Shown: in pieces, positions 38,719-48,111 of the stretch | Layout of the letters: each line of letters opens with the position of its first letter | How positions within the stretch are numbered: the stretch's first letter is position 1 | From: Diacronema lutheri | Lineage: Eukaryota > Haptophyta > Pavlovophyceae > Pavlovales > Pavlovaceae | Direction: 5' to 3' | NCBI GenBank assembly: GCA_019448385.1 | Contig: JAGTXO010000001.1 | Location: 2,170,001 to 2,234,000, forward strand | DNA: 64,000 bases | The notes under the pieces: model-generated | Told to the model about the DNA's origin: nothing | The model's input: the letters and a program-made list of their open reading frames with translations, nothing else | Database searches by the model: none | Translations under genes and position numbers: made by a program

Positions 38719-39927
38719 TCAGACCGCGGAGACCCTGCCGTTGACAAAATGCCAGTCCATCCCGTTGTTGGAGGGCGGGGCGGTGCTGAGCAGGAGCCAG
38801 CGGAAGCTGCAGAACGGGGCGAGCAGGACCTCCTCAAAGTTGGCCGAGTACCCATGGTCGAACGGGTTGAGCCACGCGACGCCCATCCGGCGCGCGTCGC
38901 GCCGGTCGGCCACATTCACGTAAAACTCGAGGGTCGTTTGGTTCGTGAGCGTGAGGAACACGTGCCACACGGCAAAGAGGGAGAGCGCAAACGAGGCGGA
39001 GAAGGCGAGCACGATCTGAAAGAAGCTCGCCGAGCCCGGGACCGTTGGGAACAAGCCCATGTAAGCATAGCGCCACACGCGCTGGTCGGCGGGCAGTGGA
39101 AAGTACGTTGGCAAGCTCGCGGTCAGCAGGATGAACGCGCAGCCCACGAGCAGGTACATGACAAACAGGAGGAAGTGCCGATATGTGCGGTGCCCCACGC
39201 AATTGTTCACCTGGTGCGCGCAAATCGTACGACAGGGACGCACACAAACGGGTGGCGCGCCGTGCGGCTGAGCGCGCCACGCACATGCGCGCCGGACAGC
39301 GCGCCACGCGCATGCGCGCCGGGCGCCGCGCAGCTTTGCCGTGCGAACGCACGAGACGGTCCCGCTGCGGGCGCATCGCGCCGGTCGCGCAGGGCGCGGC
39401 GGCAACGGCCGCACCCAGGGGCAATGGTGGTCCATCTTGAGTACGCACCGTCGGCAGACGCTGCAGTGGTGCGAGCGCGGCGGCTTGGCCGCGTTGCACC
39501 GAGAGCACCAGCGCCAGATGTGGTCGTTGCGCGCGTACTCATCCTCGGCATCGGCCGGCATCTGCACGTCCTTGCCCGGGTGGCCGGGCGACATGAGCAC
39601 GCAGCACAGGTAGTTGAAGACGAGGTTGACGAGGATCCACAGGCCGAGCGCAACGTTGAGCATCGCGCCGAGCGCACCGACGTGCGGCAGCACGAGCTCA
39701 GGTAGCATAACGGTGAAGTACAGATACACGTTGAACGCGATGATGGCGAGGAGCAGCAGCACGAAGAACGGGCCGACGATGCGCGTCACGGTGCCCAAGC
39801 ACCTGTCGAGGCATGAAATGGTCGCAAAGGCGCAGCGCTCGCACCACCTGTGCGGCAAGCACCGGGTGGAAAGTACCAGCATCCGCGTCGCCCACCCGCA
39901 TCTCCGCCGGTCGGCGCTCGCCTGCAT
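38719..39927 (-). CDS. DHHC palmitoyltransferase
   Basis: Protein S-acyltransferase with four membrane helices. Exon 1 (39415-39927) holds two helices and the Cys-rich domain [19 protein letters not shown], then [11 protein letters not shown]. Exon 2 (38719-39210) continues [13 protein letters not shown]. The active site DHHC is intact, and the join is exactly the family sequence. The 204-nt GT-AG intron (39211-39414) is phase 0 and stop-free, so an unspliced message would insert 68 residues inside the catalytic domain. The C-terminus has the [15 protein letters not shown] motif of many PATs. The spliced length is about 334 residues. The N-terminus is Cys/Arg-rich; a later Met could be the start. 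Head-to-head with the MFS gene. Confidence 0.92.
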   Translation of the reverse strand: MQASADRRRCGWATRMLVLSTRCLPHRWCERCAFATISCLDRCLGTVTRIVGPFFVLLLLAIIAFNVYLYFTVMLPELVLPHVGALGAMLNVALGLWILVNLVFNYLCCVLMSPGHPGKDVQMPADAEDEYARNDHIWRWCSRCNAAKPPRSHHCSVCRRCVLKMDHHCPWVRPLPPRPARPARCARSGTVSCVRTAKLRGARRACAWRAVRRACAWRAQPHGAPPVCVRPCRTICAHQVNNCVGHRTYRHFLLFVMYLLVGCAFILLTASLPTYFPLPADQRVWRYAYMGLFPTVPGSASFFQIVLAFSASFALSLFAVWHVFLTLTNQTTLEFYVNVADRRDARRMGVAWLNPFDHGYSANFEEVLLAPFCSFRWLLLSTAPPSNNGMDWHFVNGRVSAV

Positions 39928-40106
39928 GTCCCCCTGTCTGCCGACGCCCCGTGGGTCAACGCGGCGCTCGTCGGCGGCAGTCGGTGACGCGCGCGTTACT
40001 GTTACGCCGCTTGGCGGTGGACGCTACTGGACACTGTACAGCGTGGTCGCTCGTGCACGACGCCGCGCGCCGCCAGCTGACCCCACGGGGCGCGCGTGAT
40101 AGCCTG

Positions 40107-41777
40107 ATGGCTCGGCTGGAGCCAGCGCCCGAGTCCGATGCGCAGACCTTCAGCGTGGACGAGGCCCTCGAAAAGCTGCCGCTCGGCTGGACGCACCTGA
40201 AGGTGTTTTGCGTGTGCGGCTTTGCGTGGATGGTCGATGGGATCGAGGTGCTGCTGCTCGCGTTCATCGGCCCGTCAGTCCGGTGCGAGTGGGGCGTGTC
40301 TGATGCCCAGGCCGCGTCGATGACGACGATCGTGTTCGCCGGGATGTCGATCGGCGCCGTGTGCTGGGGCGCGATCGCCGACAGGTACGGGCGGCGACTC
40401 TCGCTCACCCTCTCGACGGTGGTCATCCTCGTGGCAGGGATGCTGTGCGCATTCGCCGGCAGCTTTCAGATCCTCCTGCTCCTCCGGCTCATTGTTGGCA
40501 TTGGCGTGTCCGGCGCGCACGTCGCGTTCAGCCTGCTCGTCGAGTGGATGCCGCCGCGCGTGCGCGGGCGCGTCGGCATCGCTCTGACGACATGGTGGTC
40601 GCTCGGCGCCGTGGCGGAGGCGCTGTGTGCGCGGCTGCTCATGCCGACGCTCGGCTGGCGCTACCTCCTCTTCTTCTCAGCCGCGCCCGCGCTGCTGCTG
40701 CTCCTCGCCGCGCCGTGGATGCCCGAGTCGCCACGCTTCTACGTTGCGCAGGGTCGCCTAGCCGAGGCCGAGGCGAGCCTCCGGCGCGCCGCGCACCAGT
40801 GCGGCGGCACGCTGCCGGCGGGCACCCTCGCGCGCGGTGCGGCGCCGCTCAACGACGCCGGCGGCGGCAAGCTCGGCGATCTCTTCACGCGCGAGCTGCG
40901 CAGGCTGACCGCGTCGCAGTGGGGGCTGTGGTTCGCCGCCGCGTTCACCTACTACGGCTCGGTGCTCATCACGACCGAGCTGCTCGCGGCGGACAGCTGC
41001 GGCTACCGGAGCACTGGCGACGCCGGCGGCGGGTCCGCTGCTGGCCAGTGCACGCTGCTGACCGCCGACGACTACGACGCCAACATCGTGGCGACGGCGG
41101 GCGAGCTGCCCGGGATCATCATCACCTTCTTCGTGATCGATAGGATCGGCCGGCGCCGGACGATCGGATGCGAGTCGCTGGTGATGGCCGCGGCGATGCT
41201 GCTCGTCATCCCGTGCCTCTCGCTCCCCTTCCAGACGGGCGCGCTCTTTGTGATGCGCGGGGCGGCGGACGGGCTCTTCCAGGCGGCGTTTGTGTACACA
41301 TCCGAGGTGTACCCGAGCTCGATCCGCGGGCTCGGCCTCGGTTGGTGCTCCTCCTTCTCACGCCTCGGCGGCATGACCACGCCCTTCGTCGCGCAGGTGC
41401 TCACGCGCACCTCGCCCGGAATCGCGCTCGGCCTCTACGCTGCGGCGGCCGTTTGTCTCGGGCTGATCGCGTTCACGCTCGAGGTCGAGACGCTCGGCAA
41501 GCCCATGTTCACCAGCGTCGACGAGCTGCGCGTCGAGCTCGACAAGGTGCGCTCGCGCCGAAAGACGAGGGGCACGTGGCTTGAGCTTCGCCTCTCGACT
41601 GCCGACGAGAGGACGGGCACGCGCGCCTCGAAGCTGGACACGCGCGCTTCCAAGCTGGACATACGCGCTGGGACGGCGGGCAAGGGCGCGTCGACGTCGC
41701 GCACGTTTGGCGCGGACGAGTTCGATGCACACGCTTCGTGGCACTCTGCGCTGAGCCTGCCCCCGACGGCGCGATGA
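40107..41777 (+). CDS. MFS transporter, SV2/SVOP-like
   Basis: A 556-residue twelve-helix transporter in one exon. The MFS signature lies between helices 2 and 3 (GAIADRYGRRLSL), with a matching loop in the second half (DRIGRRRTIG). Helix 5 ends PESPRFY, the sugar-porter/SVOP family mark, and YTSEVYPSSIRGLGLGWCSS marks helix 10. A hydrophilic loop with Cys pairs (DSCGYRS, GQCTLLT) precedes helix 8, as in SVOP and organic-cation transporters. The substrate is unknown. The C-terminal tail has tandem RASKLDT-type heptads (near 41620-41660). The start at 40107 puts helix 1 at about residue 30; an upstream extension in the same frame is possible. Confidence 0.88.
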   Translation: MARLEPAPESDAQTFSVDEALEKLPLGWTHLKVFCVCGFAWMVDGIEVLLLAFIGPSVRCEWGVSDAQAASMTTIVFAGMSIGAVCWGAIADRYGRRLSLTLSTVVILVAGMLCAFAGSFQILLLLRLIVGIGVSGAHVAFSLLVEWMPPRVRGRVGIALTTWWSLGAVAEALCARLLMPTLGWRYLLFFSAAPALLLLLAAPWMPESPRFYVAQGRLAEAEASLRRAAHQCGGTLPAGTLARGAAPLNDAGGGKLGDLFTRELRRLTASQWGLWFAAAFTYYGSVLITTELLAADSCGYRSTGDAGGGSAAGQCTLLTADDYDANIVATAGELPGIIITFFVIDRIGRRRTIGCESLVMAAAMLLVIPCLSLPFQTGALFVMRGAADGLFQAAFVYTSEVYPSSIRGLGLGWCSSFSRLGGMTTPFVAQVLTRTSPGIALGLYAAAAVCLGLIAFTLEVETLGKPMFTSVDELRVELDKVRSRRKTRGTWLELRLSTADERTGTRASKLDTRASKLDIRAGTAGKGASTSRTFGADEFDAHASWHSALSLPPTAR

Positions 41778-41799
41778 GAATTGTGAGATCCCCCTTTTC

Positions 41800-42639
41800 T
41801 CATCTGCCCACTGCGCGCAGGGCAGCGCTGTGCCGGTCCTCCGCGGGCCCGCCCAGGAGATGCGCGCACTCCATGGTTGCGATGCGGAAGATCGCTGGGC
41901 GCTGCTCTGGGAACAGCTCGCTGAACGGCGGAGGGGAGGGCGGCCGCGCAGCACGCGGCGCCGCCGTGCCGGACGGCGCGTCGTCACAATGCGCCTCGCT
42001 TGTGGCGAGCTCCCTGTACACCATTCCGTTGCGATGCAGGCTGAGAAAGAACTCGACGTCGCAATTGTCGAACCGGTGCAGCGTGTGCGCGTACAGGATG
42101 CACGGGCAGCCCCCGCGCGCGAGGGCGGCAAGGCAGCAGGGCAGCCCGTGCACGCCGGCGTCGTTGTACACCAGGTCGCTGCCAAAGACGAGGTCCCACG
42201 GGCCTCGCTCGACAATTTGCGCGGCCACCGAGCCGCGCGCCACGGGCGCGTCGTCTCCTGGCCGAGGCGCAAACCAGTCCCAGTCGCACTCGACCACGCC
42301 CACGGGGCATTTGAAGCTCTCATAATTGTGCCCAACGTTGAGCCGCAGCCACGCCAATCCACCGCCGTACTCGCTCAGCACGACCTCGCACACCTCCGGA
42401 GCGGCGCCGCCGGCGGCCAGGACCATGCCCAACCACCCGGTCCCGCTGCCGAGTTCGAGGCAGCGTGCGCGCGCTGGGACGATGCTCCGTCCTGCGCCCA
42501 GCAAAAACGCGAGGAGCGCTCTTGCCGCGGGCCATATCTCACCGCCGGTCGTCTGCTCGCTCACCGATGCGACGTACGACTCGCCGTCGAGGATTCGGAC
42601 CCCGCCCGTGGCCTCGCGCTCCGAACTCGCCGCCGCCAT
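41800..42639 (-). CDS. METTL21-like protein lysine methyltransferase
   Basis: A 279-residue class I SAM methyltransferase of the Methyltransf_16 type, which modifies lysines in chaperones and elongation factors. SAM motif I is CLELGSGTGWLGMVLAAGG. The post-II region has DLVFGSDLVYNDAG, where DxxY-like motifs sit in METTL21 and FAM86 proteins. An upstream element, GEIWPAARALLAFLL, matches the family's G-x-x-x-W-P/D entry. The C-terminus has a short Pro-rich insert. The ATG at 42639 is the first in frame after the upstream region. Head-to-head with the arsenite methyltransferase, 52 bp apart. Target unknown. Single exon. Confidence 0.82.
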   Translation of the reverse strand: MAAASSEREATGGVRILDGESYVASVSEQTTGGEIWPAARALLAFLLGAGRSIVPARARCLELGSGTGWLGMVLAAGGAAPEVCEVVLSEYGGGLAWLRLNVGHNYESFKCPVGVVECDWDWFAPRPGDDAPVARGSVAAQIVERGPWDLVFGSDLVYNDAGVHGLPCCLAALARGGCPCILYAHTLHRFDNCDVEFFLSLHRNGMVYRELATSEAHCDDAPSGTAAPRAARPPSPPPFSELFPEQRPAIFRIATMECAHLLGGPAEDRHSAALRAVGR

Positions 42640-42691
42640 CGTGCCCGCGGACGAGCTTCGCAGAAGCTTCGGAAGGTGCCTGAGCTTCAAG
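42640..42691. promoter_or_regulatory. 52-bp shared upstream region of two methyltransferase genes
   Basis: Divergent ATGs 52 bp apart. Layout is the only evidence for a shared promoter. Confidence 0.35.
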
Positions 42692-43801
42692 ATGCCGGCG
42701 AATGCCGCGGGAGGAGAGTCTCAGGCCACGGAAGCCACGGCCACGTTCGACTCGGTGAAAGAATACTACGGCAAGGTGCTCGCCAAGTCGTCCGACCTCA
42801 AGACCAACGCGTGCTGCACGAGCGAGGCGCTGCCCGAGCGCGTCAAGCACGCGCTCGCAAACGTGCACGACGATGTGCTAATGAAGTACTACGGCTGCGG
42901 CATCGTCGCGCCCGACGAGCTGCAAGGGAAGCGCGTGCTCGACCTCGGCTGCGGCTCGGGGCGCGACGTGTACGTGCTCGCGCAATTCGTCGGCGAGTCG
43001 GGCGAGTGCATCGGCGTCGACATGACCGATGCGCAGCTCGAGGTTGCGCGCGGCACCGAGGAGTGGCACCGCGCAAAGTTTGGCTTCAGCAAGAAGAATA
43101 CGCGCTTCCTGACGGGCTACATCGAGAAGCTTGACGAGCTTGAGCTCGAGCCCGCCTCCATCGACGTGATCGTTTCCAACTGCGTGCTCAACCTCAGCCC
43201 GGACAAGCCGCGCGTGCTCGAGCAGGTGTACCGGCTGCTCAAGCCGGGCGGCGAGTTCTTCTTCTCCGACGTGTACGCGTCGCGCCGCGTGCCCAAGGCA
43301 TTGCGTGAGGACGAGGTGCTGTGGGGCGAGTGCATATCGGGCGCGCTGTACTGGAATGACTTTGAGCGCCTCGCGCAGCGCGTCGGCTTTGCCGACCCGC
43401 GGCTGATCAAGACGGCGCCCATCACCGTCAACAACAAGCAGCTCGAGAAGAAGGTGGCGCACATCCAGTTCGCGTCGGCGACCTACCGCCTCTTCAAGCT
43501 GCCCGACCTGCTCGAGCCCGACTGCGAGGACTATGGCCAGGCCGTCATCTACCTCGGCACGATTGAGTCGCACCCGGAGTCGTGGGCGCTCGACGACCAC
43601 CACACGATGCACAAGGGCAAGGTCTTCGCCGTCTGCGGGAACACGTGGCACATGCTGCACGGCACGCGCTTCCGCGAGCACTTTGAGTTCATCGGGAGCT
43701 TCAACACGCACTATGGCATTTTCGAAGGCTGCGGCCGCACCTCCAAGCTGTTCGCCGGCACGGGCGCCGGCGGAGGCGCCTCGGGCGGCAGCTGCTGCTG
43801 A
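42692..43801 (+). CDS. arsM: Arsenite S-adenosylmethionine methyltransferase
   Basis: A 369-residue enzyme that methylates As(III), a detoxification step. The N-terminal family motif is YYGKVLAKSSDLKTNACCT, followed by MKYYGCGIVAP. SAM motif I is VLDLGCGSGRDVYVLAQFVG. Arsenic-binding cysteines fit the CC pair, the SNCVLNL Cys and the GECISGALY Cys. The C-terminus ends in GGSCC, a vicinal cysteine pair common in algal and fungal ArsM. The ATG at 42692 (MPANAAGGES) leaves a short N-terminal leader, so a cytosolic enzyme is likely. Single exon. The frame is open upstream, opposite the METTL21-like gene, and that part is discounted. Confidence 0.93.
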   Translation: MPANAAGGESQATEATATFDSVKEYYGKVLAKSSDLKTNACCTSEALPERVKHALANVHDDVLMKYYGCGIVAPDELQGKRVLDLGCGSGRDVYVLAQFVGESGECIGVDMTDAQLEVARGTEEWHRAKFGFSKKNTRFLTGYIEKLDELELEPASIDVIVSNCVLNLSPDKPRVLEQVYRLLKPGGEFFFSDVYASRRVPKALREDEVLWGECISGALYWNDFERLAQRVGFADPRLIKTAPITVNNKQLEKKVAHIQFASATYRLFKLPDLLEPDCEDYGQAVIYLGTIESHPESWALDDHHTMHKGKVFAVCGNTWHMLHGTRFREHFEFIGSFNTHYGIFEGCGRTSKLFAGTGAGGGASGGSCC

Positions 43802-43845
43802 CGGGCCTGAGCATCGCAGCCGTTGAACAGCGCGAGCGCGCCGGG

Positions 43846-45734
43846 TCACTCCCATGGCGTGAGCGCCATGCCCGTGTCCTCGCGCCTGGTCGCCGGGTCG
43901 GTTTGAAAGTTGATCGCTGACATCGTCACGTCGAAGACGATCGTCGCGTTGGGCGGCACGCCAAGCGCGCGGTTGCCCGCGAGGCCGTAGGCGAGGCGCG
44001 GCGGCGCGACGATGCGCCGCGCCTCGCCAATGCACATGTCGTATATGCCAAGTTCGAGCGCGCGCGGCACGTCGCCGTTGCCAAGTTGCAGCGCGAACGG
44101 CGCGCCGATCCCGCGCATGAAGGACGAGTCGATCACACGCTGCGTCGCGTCGGCGAGCCGCGTCTCGTACTCGATCTCGATGGTGTCGCCCTTGCGCGAG
44201 CGGATGGCGCAGTTGGGCGCGGGCTCGCGCGTGCGCTCGAGCTTGAAGCGCTCGGTCTCCGCGCGCCTCGCCTTCGCCGCGAGTCCGACCGCCTCGTCGG
44301 CGCCGAGCGCGCCTGCAAACGTGAGCGCGACGGGCCGCGGCGCACGGGCGATGGTGGCGCGCACATCTTCCGCGCGCACCGTTGGCGCGAGCTGCTCGCC
44401 GCCAATTGCCGTGAGGAACACGCCGGCGCGCACGCCGGTGCGCTCCGCCTCGGAGCCAGGCACGATGCGGCTGACGGCGACGCGCGCGCCGTCGGCTGTG
44501 TCCACGTCTGCGAGCGCGAGGCCGAGGCTGCGTGCGGAAAAGCTCACGGTGCGCCTCTCGCGCGTGGCGTCACGCGGCGCACCTGCGTCCGGCAAGGCGC
44601 CGCCGTCGTCGGCGCGCGCGGCGCGCGCGAGCGCGAGCGGCGCGACGAGGACACCGGCGCCTGCGCGCATCAGCGCCCGGCGCGACACCATCGCCGAGCC
44701 TGGCGCCGGCGTGCGCCGACCGACGCCGCCACCGCCGCCGCCGGTGGCGGCGGCATGCTCGGCGTTGCCCTCGGCCTGCTCCTTGGCGACGAGCTCGAAG
44801 ACGTAGCCCGTCGACGAGTGCGTGTTAAAATTGGGCGCGTCGAGCGTCGCGCGCAGCGCAAAGCGCCATGGGCCGTGGTCGTCTGAGACGAGGAGCTTGT
44901 CCGTCGTGATGACGCGCGAGCCGACGGGCAGCGTGGTGCCCAGCGACGCGCTCAGCTCGCACAGGTATGGTCCAACGGAGGGCATGCACGTTGAGTAGGC
45001 GAAAAGGATCCATGGCGCCGGCTTGTCGCCCTGCGATCGCACGAGCTGCGGAATGAGCTCGTTCCCGTCGCCGCTCAGCAGCGTGCACGGCGCGAGACGC
45101 ACCTCGTCGGTGTGCGCGACAATGGGCTCGAGTGTGCGGAGCGTGCTCGTCGCCAGCGCGTGCAGGTCCTCCAGCAGCTCGACGCCCACCGCTTCGCGCC
45201 ACTCATAGCCGGCGAGCGCGGCGGCAAAGACGAGGCGGCCGCAGCCCGAGCCGAGATCACAAAACGTCTCGCCCGCGCGCGGGCGCGCGGCCTTGAGCAG
45301 CGAGCAGAAGAAGTCGAGATCAAACTCGCCGTCTGAATGCGCGCACGGGCGCGCGCCGCGCGGCGGCGCGTGAGTGCGCGGGCGGCGCGCTCGACTCGCG
45401 TCCGCGTGCAAAAGCGCGCACAGGTAAAGCGGTTGCCGCGCTCGTCCGGATGGTCGCGTGCGGCCGTCTTTTTCGCTATCAGATCACGCTTGAACGCGCG
45501 GTCCGACGATTCGGAACCGAAGAGCGCGAGGATCACCTCGCGAAGAATCTCGGGCGCCGGCTCGAGCGTCGCCACGGCCGGCGCGCCGTCAACCGGGATG
45601 GGAGCCGCGTACAGCGCGCCGTCGCACGCGACCATGGCCCTGCGATGGGCGACCGGAGGGCGCGTGGCCGCCCAGGACGCCGGTCGTCCCGCCCCGACTG
45701 CCGCCGCGCAGAGCGCGACGGCGACTGCGCGCAT
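43846..45734 (-). CDS. Methyltransferase-Tat signal-PDZ-FKBP fusion, plastid-targeted
   Basis: About 599 residues from two exons (45422-45734 and 43846-45332; GT-AG intron of 89 nt, phase 1). The start MRAVAVALCAAAVGAGRPAS is a signal peptide and a transit-like stretch follows. A SAM-methyltransferase-like domain (TYGEFDLDFF, then FCDLGSGCGRLVFAAALAG) covers about 105-290. An internal thylakoid Tat-type signal follows: MVSRRALMRAGAGVLVAPLA (319-338), then LARAARA with an AxA cleavage site before DDG. A PDZ domain (about 364-440) and an FKBP-type prolyl isomerase (about 471-578, LELGIYDMCIGEARRIV) come after. Lumenal FKBPs with Tat signals are known; finding one behind a methyltransferase in one open frame is unusual. 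Two separate transcripts cannot be excluded. Confidence 0.75.
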
Positions 45735-45870
45735 TTCTCCTCGCGATCGACAGCACGATGGAGGGTTTTTACTTCTTAGGCAAAAACTAAAAAGTCTGGG
45801 TGAGAGGGCCCCCTTCCCCCTCTTTTTTTAAAAACCGCACCGCAAGTCGCCGAGTCCGGGTGCCGCCCTG

Positions 45871-46743
45871 ATGGAGGTGCGCGGTCGGGCTGCGTTCGTC
45901 ACGGGGGCGGGGTCTGGGATCGGCCGCGCGCTCTGCCTCGCGCTAGCGCGCGCGGGATGCCACGTGCTCTGCTCTGACTTGAACAGCGAGAGCGCAGCCA
46001 CGACCGCCGCGAGCTGTCGGCTGAGCGGCGTGCAGGTGGCCTTTCGCGCGGTCGACGCCGGCGACAAGGCGGCGCTGCACGCGGCGATCGACTGGGGGGA
46101 GGAGTGGGCACGCGGCTGCGGGTGCGCAGGCGTCTCGATCTTCGTCGCGAACGCGGGTATCCTCACGCTTGGCGGCCTGGACGCCGCCGACGAAGTGTGG
46201 CGACGCGCGTTTGCAGTGAACACGATGCAATGCGTGCACGCCGCCGACCGGATCGTGCCGCTCATGGCGGGGCGCGGTGGCGGTTCGTTCGTGGTCGTCG
46301 CCTCCGCAGCTGGGCTTCTCACGCAGCACGGCGCGCTACCATACGCCGTGAGCAAAGCCGCTGCGGTCGCCGTCGCGCGCTGGATCGCCATCTCGCACGG
46401 AGCGGCGGACTCTGGGAACGTCCGCGTCTCGTGCGTATGCCCGCAGGCCGTCGCGACGGGCATGACTCGCGGCGCGGACCCGAGGCGTGACCTACACGCC
46501 GCGTCGACGATGTCCGGCGCGGATGGCGTGCTCGACGCCGACGCGGTCGCCGCAGCCATCCTGGATGGCATCGCGAGCGGCCGCTTTCTCGTCCTGCCCC
46601 ACCCGTCCGTCGCAAAGTACATCACTTTTGCCGCTGCGAAGCCCGAGCGCTGGATCGCGCGGATGCAGCAGTTGAAAGCGGCGTTTGAGAGCGCGCGGCC
46701 GCAAGCCGCCCATGGCACTGGCCCGTCCCGCGCACGCCTCTGA
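45871..46743 (+). CDS. Short-chain dehydrogenase/reductase
   Basis: A 290-residue classical SDR. The Rossmann motif is VTGAGSGIGRALC at residues 10-22, the NAG motif is FVANAGIL, and the catalytic set is ASAAG with the Ser and YAVSK with Tyr and Lys. The nucleotide-binding strand ends with SDLNSE, where Asp favours NAD(H). The substrate is not readable. No targeting peptide. Single exon with a short C-terminal extension. Head-to-head with the FKBP fusion (136 bp) and tail-to-tail with MAP2K. Confidence 0.88.
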   Translation: MEVRGRAAFVTGAGSGIGRALCLALARAGCHVLCSDLNSESAATTAASCRLSGVQVAFRAVDAGDKAALHAAIDWGEEWARGCGCAGVSIFVANAGILTLGGLDAADEVWRRAFAVNTMQCVHAADRIVPLMAGRGGGSFVVVASAAGLLTQHGALPYAVSKAAAVAVARWIAISHGAADSGNVRVSCVCPQAVATGMTRGADPRRDLHAASTMSGADGVLDADAVAAAILDGIASGRFLVLPHPSVAKYITFAAAKPERWIARMQQLKAAFESARPQAAHGTGPSRARL

Positions 46744-46968
46744 CAAGCGTCCCAACTTCGAAACTCGTCTCGATTATAGCATCTCAGGGCTCGGTGTCCA
46801 CCTCAGCTCTGTTCAAAAAGCTGAGGGGCCCCCAGGAACTTGGCTCAGGTGTGAGCGTCTACGACGATGCCCCCTCCGGCGCCGGCGCAAGCTCGTCACC
46901 AGCCAACCGCACCGCACCAGCGTCTGCGCGACAGCTGGCACCTTGCGCAAGCCCCCATGCGTGACCCC

Positions 46969-48009
46969 TCACTCCTGGAGCGGTGGCGACTCCTTCGCGC
47001 GCGCCTGCGCCTCGAGGAACTCGGCGAGCGTGTCCGGCGACGACGAGCGCGAGATGAGCCACTCGTGCACCATGAGCTTGCTCGCGCCCGGCCGCTCGCT
47101 TGGCACCTTCGCGAGGCACGACCTGACAAACTCCTCTAGCGGCACGGAGACGATGTCGGCCTGCACGGTGGGCACGGGGCCCTCGCAGATGCGCATCACC
47201 ATCTGCATGAAGTTGCGCGCGGCGGGATACGGGTACTCGCCCGAGCACATCTCAAGGATGATGAGGCCGAGCGACCAGATGTCGGCGTCGTATGCATAGT
47301 TGTCGCCCTTGATCCGCTCGGGCGACATGTACGCGGTCGTGCCGCACTGCGTGACGGCAAGGGCGAGCGTGTTGTCGAGCTGTTTGCTGATGCCAAAGTC
47401 GCCGAGCTTCACCTCGCCTTTTCGCGTGAGCATGATGTTTGCCGGCTTGAGGTCGCGGTGTACCTGCTTCTGCTCCTGGTGGAGGTAGGCCAAGCCCTCG
47501 AGCGACTGCGAGACGACCTCAGCCATCACCGGCTCGGGAATGCGCGGGCGCGCGTCAGCGGGCGTCAACTTGATCACGTCGTCAAGCGACCCCGCGTCGC
47601 AAAACTCGAGCGCCAGGTAGATCCGCCCATTATCGAAGAAGGCGTCGATGAACGAGACGAGGTGGTCCGAGTGCGCCTTATGCAAGATCTTGATCTCGTT
47701 GATCGTCATGTGCATCGTGTCCTGGTCGCACATGACGTTGAGCTCTTTGAGCGCGAGGTTTTGCCCCGAAACGCGGTCCGTCACCAGCCGCACCGTGCTG
47801 CTCGCGCCGGAGCCGAGCGTCTTTTGCACCTCGAGGTCGAGCGTGAAGTTGGAGCGGCCCTCGAGGCCCTCGCGCCCCATGGTGAACGCGCCTTTGCTGA
47901 AAGTGCCCGTCTCGGACAGGTCGAATGACTCCTCCTTCTCCAGCGTCGGCGCCGTCAGCTCGGGCAGCGCCGGAGGCGACACCGCCAAGCTCGGCCGGTT
48001 GAGCGGCAT
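46969..48009 (-). CDS. MAP2K: MAP kinase kinase (MAP2K)
   Basis: A 346-residue dual-specificity kinase. The Gly loop is TLGSGASSTVRLV, followed by the catalytic Lys in LALKELNV, HRDLKPANIML, DFGISKQLD and SPERI in place of APE. The activation loop reads T-LALAV-T, which matches the plant MKK consensus of Ser/Thr, five residues, Ser/Thr; animal MEK has three between. It would phosphorylate a MAPK; no MAPK lies in the window. A coding extension to 48045 lacks an ATG, so 48009 (MPLNRPSLAVSPP) is chosen. Single exon. Head-to-head with the PDZ gene. Confidence 0.92.
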   Translation of the reverse strand: MPLNRPSLAVSPPALPELTAPTLEKEESFDLSETGTFSKGAFTMGREGLEGRSNFTLDLEVQKTLGSGASSTVRLVTDRVSGQNLALKELNVMCDQDTMHMTINEIKILHKAHSDHLVSFIDAFFDNGRIYLALEFCDAGSLDDVIKLTPADARPRIPEPVMAEVVSQSLEGLAYLHQEQKQVHRDLKPANIMLTRKGEVKLGDFGISKQLDNTLALAVTQCGTTAYMSPERIKGDNYAYDADIWSLGLIILEMCSGEYPYPAARNFMQMVMRICEGPVPTVQADIVSVPLEEFVRSCLAKVPSERPGASKLMVHEWLISRSSSPDTLAEFLEAQARAKESPPLQE

Positions 48010-48111
48010 GGGACTGCGCTCTCGATCCCAACCGTTACGACCCACATGGTGGTGCCGAGGGCAATATTCGTCCCGTCAACAACAGCATCGTGGGAGGGTC
48101 GGAGACGGAGG

